This document shows positions 15,819 through 23,590 of a DNA stretch of 24,793 nucleotides, piece after piece. Both the position numbers and the translations under genes were made by a program. Within the stretch, counting starts at the first letter, position 1. Each line of letters opens with the position of its first letter. The stretch is from UBA5216 sp043743335 (GTDB lineage Bacteria > Pseudomonadota > Gammaproteobacteria > Burkholderiales > SG8-41), in contig JAYTWR010000030.1 of NCBI GenBank assembly GCA_043743335.1, positions 1 through 24,793 of the forward strand, written 5' to 3'. The notes beneath the pieces are model-generated. The model did not search any database, had not been told where the DNA came from, and worked only from the letters and a program-made list of their open reading frames with translations.

Positions 15819-15934
15819 TTCAACTTCGTCGTAGCGTCAGTCGCGGTGCCGACAGCGTGAAATTGCCTTGCGTAAGCACATTCCGCGAACGATGCGGTTC
15901 GCTACGCTCACCGACATCCTACGACACAGTTGAA
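15819..15934. repeat. 116-bp element with terminal inverted repeats and internal hairpin; possible bidirectional terminator
   Basis: TTCAACTTCGTCGTAG (15819-15834) and CTACGACACAGTTGAA (15919-15934) are 16-bp inverted arms with two mismatches, enclosing 84 bases. Inside, GATGCGGT...ACCGACATC (15891-15918) forms an imperfect hairpin of a REP-like type. At the left edge GAAGTT-TTTC-AACTTC (15812-15827) is a second small hairpin. There is no coding potential. It sits between the 3' ends of ylqF and aacS, so it may stop transcription from both sides; it could equally be a small non-autonomous mobile repeat. Confidence 0.6.
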
Positions 15935-15953
15935 TAGTGGCTACTGATGTAAC

Positions 15954-17906
15954 TTACGATAGCAGTTCCCTGCGATGGCGAAACAGTTCCAACGCTTCAG
16001 GATTGGACAGCGCTTCCAAGTTTTTGATCGGCAGATCATGCACGACATTGCGCACCGCGAGTTCCACAATTTTGCCGCTGCGCGTGCGCGGAATGTCGGC
16101 GACTTGCAGCACTTTGTCGGGCACATGGCGCGGCGTGGTGTTGTCGCGGATCTGTTGTTTGATTTTGTTGATGAGCGCTTCGTCGAGTGTGAGTTCGTCG
16201 AGCAGGCGCACGAATAACACCACGCGTACATCGTTGTTCCAGTCTTGTCCGATGGCTATGCTTTCGACCACTTCGTCGAGCTTTTCTACCTGACGGTAAA
16301 TTTCCGCGGTGCCGATGCGCACGCCACCAGGGTTGAGTACCGCATCCGAGCGGCCGTAAATAATCAGTCCGCCGTGTTCGGTGTATTCGAGGTAGTCGCC
16401 GTGCCGCCACACGTTGGGGTATTTGTCAAAATACGCTGCGTGATACTTCTTGCCGTCGGGGTCGTTCCAAAAGCCCAGCGGCATCGACGGGAACGGCGCG
16501 GTGCAGACCAGCTCGCCTTTTTCGCCTTGCAGCGAGCGGCCATTGTCGTCGAACACTTCGACTTTCATACCCAAACCGGGTGCCTGTATCTCGCCGCGCC
16601 ATACCGGTGCCGCCGGGTTGCCTAGGGCAAAGCAGGAGACAATGTCCGTACCGCCAGAGATGGACGCCAGATGCAAATCCTGTTTGATATTGCGGTAAAC
16701 GTATTCAAAGCTTTCGGGGGCGAGCGGTGATCCGGTCGACAGCAGCGCTTTAAGGTGCGGCAGTTGATGCGTCACAGCGGGTTCAAGATTGAGCTTGGCG
16801 ATGGCGTCGATGTATTTGGCCGCCGTGCCGAAGATGGTGATGCGCTCTGCCTCGGCGTAATCCCACAGCACGCGACCGCGTTTCACGAAGGGTGAGCCGT
16901 CGTACAGCATCAACGTCGCGCGTGACGCTAAGCCCGACATCAGCCAATTCCACATCATCCAGCCGCAGGTGGTGTAATAAAACAGCCGGTCGCCGGGTTT
17001 CACATCGGTGTGCAGTCGATGCTCCTTGAGGTGCTGCAACAACGTGCCGCCCGCGCTGTGCACGATGCACTTGGGTACGCCGGTGGTGCCCGAGGAATAC
17101 AGGATGTACAGGGGATGGTCGAACGGCAGTCGCTCAAATTCAATGTCCTGCGCCTGAAACGGCGCCATGAATTCACGCACGTCCACGGCGCTGCGTATGC
17201 CTTCCAGCGAGGGATTCGCGCGCGTATACGGGAACACCACGACCTTTTCCACCGTAGGCAGTTGCGCGGCAATCTCGCGCACGCGCGGCAGCACGTCTAT
17301 CGGTTTGCCGCTGTAGAAGTAGCCATCCACCGCGATCAATACTTTGGGCTCGATTTGCCCAAAGCGATCCAGCACGCCCTGCGCGCCAAAATCGGGCGAG
17401 CACGATGACCACACAGCGCCGATGCTGGCGGTGGCCAGCATGCCGATGACGGCACCCGGCAAGTTGGGCAAAAACGCGGCCACGCGGTCGCCGGGTTTCA
17501 CGCCTTGCGCACGCAGCGCCTGCGCGAGCCGCGACACGTCGCCATACAACGCTGCCCAAGTGACCTGACTTTTGATCTGCTCTTCGCCCCAGAACACAAT
17601 GGCGGTAGCGTCATCGCGCTGGCGCAGCAGGTTTTCTGCGTAGTTGAGCCGTGCGCCGGGAAACCAGCGTGCGCCGGGCATGCGATCCCGGTCGGTCAGG
17701 AGGGTGTCGCCTTGCGTGGAACCCACCACGCCGCAAAATTGCCAGATGGCTTGCCAGAATTGCTCGCGATTCGCACACGACCACGCATGCAGTTCGGCGT
17801 AGTTTTGTGCTTTAACGCCGTAACGCTCGGTGACAAACGCGGTGAATGCGGACAGGTTGCTGTCAGCGATTCGTTGAGGGGAGGGCGTCCACAACGGTGT
17901 GTCCAT
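15954..17906 (-). CDS. aacS: Acetoacetate-CoA ligase (acetoacetyl-CoA synthetase)
   Basis: A 650-residue ATP-dependent adenylate-forming enzyme that activates acetoacetate to acetoacetyl-CoA, feeding ketone-body or polyhydroxybutyrate breakdown products into central metabolism. The N terminus PLWTPSPQRIADSNLSAF and the segment GARWFPGARLNYAENLL are typical of the AacS subgroup rather than acetyl-CoA synthetase. The ATP-binding motif ILYSSGTTGVPKCIVH is near residue 269. Others are TTCGWMMWNW, SGGTDIVSCF, the WRHGDYLE and YGRSDAVLNPGGVRIGT motifs, and the catalytic lysine in RTRSGKI near residue 610. ATG 17906 has GAGGT 5 bases upstream; a start 15 bases earlier is less likely. It lies 28 bases after lysS on the same strand, so it is probably co-transcribed. 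Confidence 0.95.
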   Translation of the reverse strand: MDTPLWTPSPQRIADSNLSAFTAFVTERYGVKAQNYAELHAWSCANREQFWQAIWQFCGVVGSTQGDTLLTDRDRMPGARWFPGARLNYAENLLRQRDDATAIVFWGEEQIKSQVTWAALYGDVSRLAQALRAQGVKPGDRVAAFLPNLPGAVIGMLATASIGAVWSSCSPDFGAQGVLDRFGQIEPKVLIAVDGYFYSGKPIDVLPRVREIAAQLPTVEKVVVFPYTRANPSLEGIRSAVDVREFMAPFQAQDIEFERLPFDHPLYILYSSGTTGVPKCIVHSAGGTLLQHLKEHRLHTDVKPGDRLFYYTTCGWMMWNWLMSGLASRATLMLYDGSPFVKRGRVLWDYAEAERITIFGTAAKYIDAIAKLNLEPAVTHQLPHLKALLSTGSPLAPESFEYVYRNIKQDLHLASISGGTDIVSCFALGNPAAPVWRGEIQAPGLGMKVEVFDDNGRSLQGEKGELVCTAPFPSMPLGFWNDPDGKKYHAAYFDKYPNVWRHGDYLEYTEHGGLIIYGRSDAVLNPGGVRIGTAEIYRQVEKLDEVVESIAIGQDWNNDVRVVLFVRLLDELTLDEALINKIKQQIRDNTTPRHVPDKVLQVADIPRTRSGKIVELAVRNVVHDLPIKNLEALSNPEALELFRHRRELLS

Positions 17907-17934
17907 GATGACCTCGCGCAAGGAATTCAGGTTG

Positions 17935-19434
17935 TTATTCGGGCCGCATCTGCGGAAACAAAATCACATCGCGTATCGACGGACTGTCGGTCAGCAGCAT
18001 CACCAGCCGGTCGATGCCGATGCCCGCACCTGCGGTGGGCGGCAAGCCGTATTCCAGCGCGCGGATGTAGTCGGCGTCGTAGTGCATGGCTTCGTGATCA
18101 CCAGCGTCTTTTTGCCGGACTTGTTCCTGAAAACGCTCGGCTTGGTCTTCGGGATCGTTCAGTTCCGAAAAGCCGTTGGCGATCTCTCGGCCTGCGATAA
18201 AGAGTTCAAAGCGCTCGGTGATTTCCGGATTTTTGTCGCTGCGGCGGGCCAGCGGCGACACTTCTGCCGGGTAATCGATGAGGAATGTCGGGTGGTGCAG
18301 TTTGGTTTCGACGGTGTTCTCAAACAACGCGAGTTGCAGCGCGCCCAAGCCATCGGTGGGTCGTGTATCGACGCCCATGCTTTTCAGTTTGGCAACGATT
18401 TTGCCTTTGTCAGACAGCACGTCGTCGCCGATGTCGGGTTGGTATTTGCGGATGGCGGCGCTGATGGTGAGGCGGTCATACGGCTGGGCGAAGTCAATTA
18501 CTTTGCCTTGATACGTCACTTGGGTTTGCCCTGTTGCCGCCGCCGTTTCTCGAATCAGGCGCTCGATGAAATCCATCATCCCGTTGACTTCCATGTAGGC
18601 ACAGTAAAACTCCAGCATGGTGAATTCAGGGTTGTGCCGCGTGGACATGCCTTCATTGCGGAAGTTGCGATTGATTTCAAACACGCGCTCGAAGCCGCCG
18701 ACGACCAAGCGCTTCAAATACAACTCAGGGGCGATGCGCAGAAACAACGGCATATCCAGCGCGTTGTGATGCGTGACAAACGGACGCGCCGCCGCGCCGC
18801 CGGGGATGGGTTGCATCATCGGTGTTTCGACTTCAAGGTAATTGTCGGCAATCAAAACGCTGCGCACCGCCTGGATGATTTGCGAGCGTTTGCGAAAGGT
18901 GGCGCGCGTGTCTTCGTTGACGATTAAATCGACATAGCGCTGGCGGTATTTAATCTCTTGATCGCTCAGGCCGTGAAATTTCTCCGGCAAGGGGCGTAGG
19001 GATTTTGTCAATAAAATCAATTGCTTACAACGTATCGTCAATTCGCCCGTCTTGGTTTTGAAGAGCGTGCCTGTGACGCCCACGATATCGCCGATGTCGT
19101 AATGTTTAAAGGCATCTTGCGCGTCTTTGCCGGTGTCGCCTTCGGAGACGTAAATCTGGATGCGTCCGCTCATATCCTGAATGGTGGCGAAACTGGCTTT
19201 GCCCATCACGCGCTTCAACATAATGCGGCCAGCGACCACCGCAGTGATCGCGTCTTTTTCCAGCGCCTCGCGCTCTGCTGCGCTGTGCTTCGTGGTGACA
19301 TCGTGGGCGTAATGCTCGCGCACAAAATCATTGGGAAAGGCGACGCCTTTGTTGCGCAACACTTTCAGTTTGGCGCGGCGCTCTTCGATGATTTTGTTGG
19401 TGTCTTGCTCCGGTGCTTTGTTTGGTTCATCCAT
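17935..19434 (-). CDS. lysS: Lysyl-tRNA synthetase, class II
   Basis: Charges tRNA-Lys with lysine. It has 499 residues, the normal length. The N-terminal OB-fold anticodon-binding domain (VAGRIMLKRVMGKASFATIQD) is followed by the class II core: motif 1 around YLEVETPMMQPIPGGAAARPF, motif 2 VFEINRNFRNEGMSTRHNPE, and motif 3 GLPPTAGAGIGIDRLVML. ATG 19434 is preferred; a GTG at 19443 overlaps the prfB stop as GTGA and could be a coupled start adding three residues. It directly follows prfB, as in many proteobacteria. Residues encoded at 19010-19027 (K-Q-L-I-L-L) coincide with a copy of the dispersed 18-mer and use unusually AT-rich codons for this gene, with no insertion or loss relative to the family. 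Confidence 0.97.
   Translation of the reverse strand: MDEPNKAPEQDTNKIIEERRAKLKVLRNKGVAFPNDFVREHYAHDVTTKHSAAEREALEKDAITAVVAGRIMLKRVMGKASFATIQDMSGRIQIYVSEGDTGKDAQDAFKHYDIGDIVGVTGTLFKTKTGELTIRCKQLILLTKSLRPLPEKFHGLSDQEIKYRQRYVDLIVNEDTRATFRKRSQIIQAVRSVLIADNYLEVETPMMQPIPGGAAARPFVTHHNALDMPLFLRIAPELYLKRLVVGGFERVFEINRNFRNEGMSTRHNPEFTMLEFYCAYMEVNGMMDFIERLIRETAAATGQTQVTYQGKVIDFAQPYDRLTISAAIRKYQPDIGDDVLSDKGKIVAKLKSMGVDTRPTDGLGALQLALFENTVETKLHHPTFLIDYPAEVSPLARRSDKNPEITERFELFIAGREIANGFSELNDPEDQAERFQEQVRQKDAGDHEAMHYDADYIRALEYGLPPTAGAGIGIDRLVMLLTDSPSIRDVILFPQMRPE
19010..19027 (+). repeat. Dispersed 18-mer, copy 5, inside lysS
   Basis: AATAAAATCAATTGCTTA differs from the consensus at one base and lies antisense within the lysS coding sequence. 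In the lysS frame it reads K-Q-L-I-L-L just before the conserved LLTK-S/A-LRPLP segment. It has the same plus-strand orientation as copies 1-4. Confidence 0.6.
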
Positions 19435-19439
19435 GATAA

Positions 19440-20544
19440 TCACAACCCTTGCTTCAAGCTGGCTTCAATAAAAATATCCAACGCGCCGTCGAGCACGGCT
19501 TGCGTGTTGCCGATTTCGATGTTGGTGCGTAAATCCTTGATGCGTGACTGATCGAGCACATAGGAACGTATCTGATGGCCCCAGCCGATGTCGGTTTTGG
19601 CGTCTTCGGCGGCCTGCTTTTCTTCGTTGCGTTTGCGTAACGCTAACTCGTACAGGCGCGATTTCAGCATGGCCATCGCCTCGGCACGATTGCGGTGCTG
19701 CGAACGATCATTTTGGCACTGCACGACGATGCCGCTGGGAATGTGCGTAATGCGTACGGCGGAATCGGTTTTGTTAATGTGCTGGCCGCCCGCGCCGGAC
19801 GCGCGAAAGGTATCCGTGCGCAAATCGGCCGGATTGATGTCGATTTCAATCGAGTCATCCACTTCCGGGTAGACAAACACACTGGCGAACGAGGTATGCC
19901 GCCGGTTGTTGGAATCAAACGGTGATTTGCGCACCAGTCGGTGTACGCCCGATTCAGTGCGCAAATGGCCATAGGCGTAGTCGCCGCTGACTTTGAGCGA
20001 TGCGCTTTTCAGCCCGGCAACCTCGCCGGGTGATTCTTCGAGCAGCTCCACTTTGAACTTCTTGGTTTCGCAGTAGCGCAGATACATGCGTTCGAGGATC
20101 GAAGTCCAATCCTGCGCCTCGGTGCCGCCGGAACCGGCCTGAATGTCGAGAAAGCAGTTGTTGGCGTCCATTTCGCCGGAGAACATGCGGCGAAATTCCA
20201 TTTCTGCGACGGTGTCTTCTAGGCCTTGCGTGTCATGGGCGACTGACACCAGCGTGGCGTCGTCGGCTTCTTCGCGCGCCATGTCGAACAGCTCATGCGC
20301 GTCGCGCAAGCCGGCGGCGAGGGTCGTGAGCGAGTTAACGGTGTATTCGAGCGCCTTGCGCTCTTTGCCTAGCTCTTGTGCGCGTTTGCTGTCGCTCCAG
20401 ACGGCAGGGTCTTCGGCCAGCCTGACGACTTCATCCAGACGGTTACGTTTGGTGTCGTAGTCAAAGATACCTCCGCAGCTCCGCCGTGCGCGTGTCGATA
20501 TCGGAGAGTTGCTTGGCGATGAGGTTGATGCGTTCGGCTTCCAT
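19440..20544 (-). CDS. prfB: Peptide chain release factor 2, with programmed +1 frameshift
   Basis: RF2 recognises UGA and UAA stop codons and releases the finished peptide. The gene is split by an in-frame TGA after codon 27; a +1 shift joins 27 N-terminal codons (MEAERINLIAKQLSDIDTRT...) to the 340-residue remainder (DYDTKRNRLDEV...), giving about 367 residues. The peptidyl-hydrolysis motif GGQ is at 252-254. The residue matching E. coli position 246 is alanine, as in most bacteria. The UGA-specificity loop is RKSPFDSNNRRHTS. ATG 20544 is preferred over ATG 20553, since SD-like AAGGA is only two bases before the latter. An open frame starting downstream at 20309 is only the C-terminal piece. 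Its stop overlaps the alternative lysS GTG, so expression of the two is linked. Confidence 0.96.
20460..20475 (-). promoter_or_regulatory. prfB: Programmed +1 ribosomal frameshift site of prfB
   Basis: The minus strand reads CGGAGGTATCTTTGAC: a Shine-Dalgarno-like GGAGG, then TAT, CTT, and the in-frame TGA followed by C. This matches the E. coli prfB arrangement in spacing and in the slippery CTT-TGA-C. When RF2 is scarce, ribosomes pause at the UGA and slip forward one base, making full-length RF2. This is direct autoregulation, well established for the family. Confidence 0.96.
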
Positions 20545-20603
20545 GGTACTCATAATCCTTTAAAAACAGAGGTCTATTCCGCGCGCGCTAAGTCAAAAGC
20601 CTG

Positions 20604-20721
20604 CCTCACCCCGCCCTCTCCCGGCGGGAGAGGGCGAAAACCGTCGCCGCTGCCAGCTTACACTGGCAGCGGATTAGCACTGGGGTGGCACCCTCTCCCA
20701 CTGGGAGAGGGCGGGGTGAGG
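20604..20721. repeat. GC-rich three-hairpin palindromic element
   Basis: Bounded by a perfect 19-bp inverted repeat: CCTCACCCCGCCCTCTCCC at 20604-20622 and its complement at 20703-20721. It contains three perfect hairpins: CCCTCTCCC-GGC-GGGAGAGGG (20614-20634), CCGCTGCCAG-CTTACA-CTGGCAGCGG (20647-20672), and CCCTCTCCC-ACT-GGGAGAGGG (20691-20711). It fills most of the 247-bp recJ-prfB gap, has no coding potential and resembles REP/BIME-type intergenic elements. It could act as a terminator after recJ or a leader structure before prfB. Confidence 0.85.
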
Positions 20722-20791
20722 GAAGGTCGTTGCGTGTGCCGCGCTCACTGAATGGACACGAAAACAGGATTATACCTGACGGGGCCGCGCG

Positions 20792-22477
20792 CTAAAGCGC
20801 TTCCCAGTGATCGAGCATCAACTGCGTGGAAGTCACGCCGTTGTATTCGTTGATACTGAAACGGTAGACGGCGCGTATCGCATCTGGTAGCGGTTCATTG
20901 TGACCGAACAAAATGCCGTCGAAAATTTTGCCGTCGCGACGCAGCCTTAATTTTAAATGGCGTTCGCCGACGACGCGCTGTTGAACAATCTCGAAGGGGT
21001 CGAGAAAACTGGGTTCCGGGAATCCTTGTCCCCAAATGCCGTTGCGCAAGGTCTGCGCGGTGTCGAGTGTGGCGTGTTCCACGGGCAGTGAGCCATCGGT
21101 GGTGATTTCGCGTTCGAGATCGGCGGGTGTCAGCAGGGTGCGTGTCACGTTTTCGAAGATTTCCCGAAAGCGTGCAAAATCGGTTTCACGCAAAGTCAGC
21201 CCGGCGGCGGCGGCATGTCCGCCGAACTTCAGGATCAACCCTGGCGCGCGTTTGGACACCAAATCCAGCGCATCACGCAGATGCAGGCTGCGAATCGAAC
21301 GGCCGGAACCCTTGATTTCGCCGTTGTTGCTGCGCGCGAAGGCCACCACCGGGCGATGAAATTTGTCTTTGATGCGCGAGGCGACAATGCCAATCACGCC
21401 CTGATGCCACTGCGCGTCGTACAGGCTCACCGTGTAGCCAGTCGCTTCGGTGGTTTGCTCCAAGGCGGCGAGGGCGGCTTCCTGCATGCTGGCTTCAATG
21501 GTGCGGCGTTCGCGGTTCAAGGCGTCGAGTTCCTGCGCGATGGATTGCGCGCGCGCCGCATCATCGGTAATCAGGCACTCAATGCCCAGCGACATATCGG
21601 TCAGACGCCCGGCGGCATTCAGACGTGGCCCGACGGCGAAGCCGAGGTCATACGTGCCCGCCTTGGCGGGATCGCGTGCGGCCACACGCAACAGCGCAGC
21701 AACGCCCGGCTGTGCGCGGCCCGCCCGTATGCGCGCCAGGCCTTGCGATACGAGAATGCGATTGTTTTCATCAAGGCGCACGACATCGGCCACAGTGCCC
21801 AGTGCCACCAAGTCGAGTAGCAGTGCCAGATTGGGCAAGCTGCCGACCCCGCGTTCACGCAGCACCGCGCGCAAGGCCAGCATCAGATAAAACATCACGC
21901 CCACGCCCGCCAGATGTTTGCTGGGGAAGGTGCAGCCCTGCTGATTGGGATTGATGATGCACCAAGCGTCGGGCAGGGTATCGCCGGGCAAATGGTGATC
22001 GGTTACCAAAACCTGAATGCCGAGCCTACTGGCTTCGGCCACGCCATCGACGCTGGCAATGCCGTTATCGACCGTGATGATCACATCCGGTTGTTTCACA
22101 CGCGCGGCCAGTTGCACGATTTCCGGTGTCAAGCCGTAGCCGTACTCGAAGCGGTTGGGCACCAGATAATCGATGCGTGCGCGCATCGCGCGCAAGGCGC
22201 GCATGCCAATAGCGCAGGCCGTGGCACCATCGGCATCATAGTCGGCGATGATCAGGAGCTTTTTTTGCGCAGCCATTGCATCGGCCAGCAGCAGCGCCAT
22301 GCGTTGCAGATTCAACATCGTTGCGGGCGGGTGTAGCCGCTCGAAGTCAGTGGCGAGCTCGCGTTCGCTGGCGACGCCACGAGCGGCGTAGATGCGGGCG
22401 AGCAAGGGGGGCACGCCGGCCTGTGTCAGCGCGAGTACATTGGCGGTCGTTACGGGGCGTGTGGTGATAGCGGGCAT
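20792..22477 (-). CDS. recJ: Single-stranded-DNA-specific exonuclease RecJ
   Basis: A 5'-3' single-strand exonuclease used in recombinational repair and mismatch repair. It has 561 residues, close to the E. coli length. The DHH phosphoesterase motifs are ADYDADGATAC (from residue 78), TVDNGIAS, and TDHHLPGD with Asp160-His161-His162. The DHHA1 domain shows KGSGRSI and LKFGGHAAAAGL, and the C-terminal OB domain follows with QRVVGERHLKLRLR. ATG 22477 is one base after the stop of the upstream gene (TAATATG on the minus strand), implying translational coupling. An earlier in-frame ATG at 22564 would add 29 residues lacking RecJ similarity and overlap that gene, so it is not used here. Confidence 0.96.
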   Translation of the reverse strand: MPAITTRPVTTANVLALTQAGVPPLLARIYAARGVASERELATDFERLHPPATMLNLQRMALLLADAMAAQKKLLIIADYDADGATACAIGMRALRAMRARIDYLVPNRFEYGYGLTPEIVQLAARVKQPDVIITVDNGIASVDGVAEASRLGIQVLVTDHHLPGDTLPDAWCIINPNQQGCTFPSKHLAGVGVMFYLMLALRAVLRERGVGSLPNLALLLDLVALGTVADVVRLDENNRILVSQGLARIRAGRAQPGVAALLRVAARDPAKAGTYDLGFAVGPRLNAAGRLTDMSLGIECLITDDAARAQSIAQELDALNRERRTIEASMQEAALAALEQTTEATGYTVSLYDAQWHQGVIGIVASRIKDKFHRPVVAFARSNNGEIKGSGRSIRSLHLRDALDLVSKRAPGLILKFGGHAAAAGLTLRETDFARFREIFENVTRTLLTPADLEREITTDGSLPVEHATLDTAQTLRNGIWGQGFPEPSFLDPFEIVQQRVVGERHLKLRLRRDGKIFDGILFGHNEPLPDAIRAVYRFSINEYNGVTSTQLMLDHWEAL

Positions 22478-22478
22478 A

Positions 22479-23507
22479 TTACGGTAAGTACGATAAGTAC
22501 TTGTTTTTACGCCAAAATTTGTAATGATCGGTTGGGCGAATGACAAACCGCTGTGTGCCGTCATCGTTGGAACTTATCAGTGTCAACGCACTCAGACGGC
22601 GTGACTTCAACATTTCCCACAACGGCGCGAACCAATCGCGGTCGAGCGCCGTGACGGCGTTTTGCCACGCCTGCCCGTCGCCACTGCGCAAACAGGCGGT
22701 TAGCGATTCCAGCGAGAAAAAATGCGTACTGTTTTCGTGCGGCATCAAAATGTCCGCTGCGATGCGTAGCGGTGCCGCTGTGACCGGGCAACCCGCGTGT
22801 TGCGCCAGCGCCTGCACCGTGGCGTCGTTGCTCCCTACGCGGCCAAAACGTGCTGGCGTAACAGCGGGGGGAAGCGTACCGCCGCCCCACAACCACACAC
22901 TGTTCACGGGCCGCAGTCCGCGCGCTTCACGCGCCTCATTGGCCGGATGTGCGTGCAGCAGCATTTGCATTTCGGTCAGAATACGATGCCAGCGCGCGCT
23001 GTCCGCCCCTTGGGGCAGAAAAGTGCGCACGTCGCGGCCCTCAGCGGTATCGAGGCTGGTGGTCGTCAGCGCGGGTGGCGTTTCGCAATGCAGATACCAC
23101 TGCGTGGGTTGCGGGGCGTGCAGGGTGATGTGCTCCTCGCGCAAATGCGCGGCAAGCATGCCGGTGAAGGCTATCGACTCATTCTGCGTCACTGCAAGGG
23201 TGTCGGGGCCCGAGAGCACCAGCGCTTTGCGCCGGGTTTCCAGATGAACCGGCGTTGCGCACAGCCAGTAACCGCTCTCGACGGCGAGTCCGTCACCGCG
23301 TGCAAGCACGGGTGCCAGCGGCCAATCGTGCTGCTGCGCTACACCGAACAGGCCGCACAACAAAGCGTCGCTGCCGGAAGGCTTTTCGCCAGTAAAGGAT
23401 GCACGGTCGAGCATTTGTTTCAGTGGCGGCGCTGCTACCGCACGCCACAACGCCGCGCCAGTTTCGCGCGGCAATATAAGGTGCGGGATGTAGAGAGTGC
23501 ATTGCAT
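22479..23507 (-). CDS. RpfE-like / COG4255-type uncharacterised protein
   Basis: A 342-residue soluble protein that resembles the betaproteobacterial proteins usually found next to recJ and loosely annotated as RpfE-like regulatory protein or phosphoglycerate-mutase-like. The recognisable block is GRDVRTFLPQGADSARWHRI, then LTEMQMLLHAHPANEAREA and GLRPVNSVWLWGGG. I see no catalytic motif of a known enzyme and no membrane segment. Its stop is one base from the recJ ATG, so the two are coupled, which may hint at a DNA-metabolism link but does not show one. The start ATG 23507 faces the divergent lolC gene 83 bases away. The family name is from memory and moderately sure; the function is unknown. 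Confidence 0.72.
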   Translation of the reverse strand: MQCTLYIPHLILPRETGAALWRAVAAPPLKQMLDRASFTGEKPSGSDALLCGLFGVAQQHDWPLAPVLARGDGLAVESGYWLCATPVHLETRRKALVLSGPDTLAVTQNESIAFTGMLAAHLREEHITLHAPQPTQWYLHCETPPALTTTSLDTAEGRDVRTFLPQGADSARWHRILTEMQMLLHAHPANEAREARGLRPVNSVWLWGGGTLPPAVTPARFGRVGSNDATVQALAQHAGCPVTAAPLRIAADILMPHENSTHFFSLESLTACLRSGDGQAWQNAVTALDRDWFAPLWEMLKSRRLSALTLISSNDDGTQRFVIRPTDHYKFWRKNKYLSYLP

Positions 23508-23590
23508 GGGCGGGTTCGCAGGCGCGCGAGTGTAGCACCCGACAAGATACCAATTGCAGTAAACTGCGCGTTTTCCGCAAAGCCAATCTC

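Noticed and set aside
18494..18503. TCAATTACTT in lysS, a 10-base match to the dispersed 18-mer
   Set aside because: The match does not extend to the rest of the 18-mer, and the bases encode a K-V-I-D-F stretch that fits the family.
17899..18927. Plus-strand open frame of 342 codons opposite lysS
   Set aside because: lysS on the minus strand is unmistakable along its whole length; the antisense frame is its shadow.
22478..22564. Earlier recJ start at 22564
   Set aside because: The extra 29 residues have no similarity to RecJ and overlap the end of the preceding gene; ATG 22477 gives perfect coupling.
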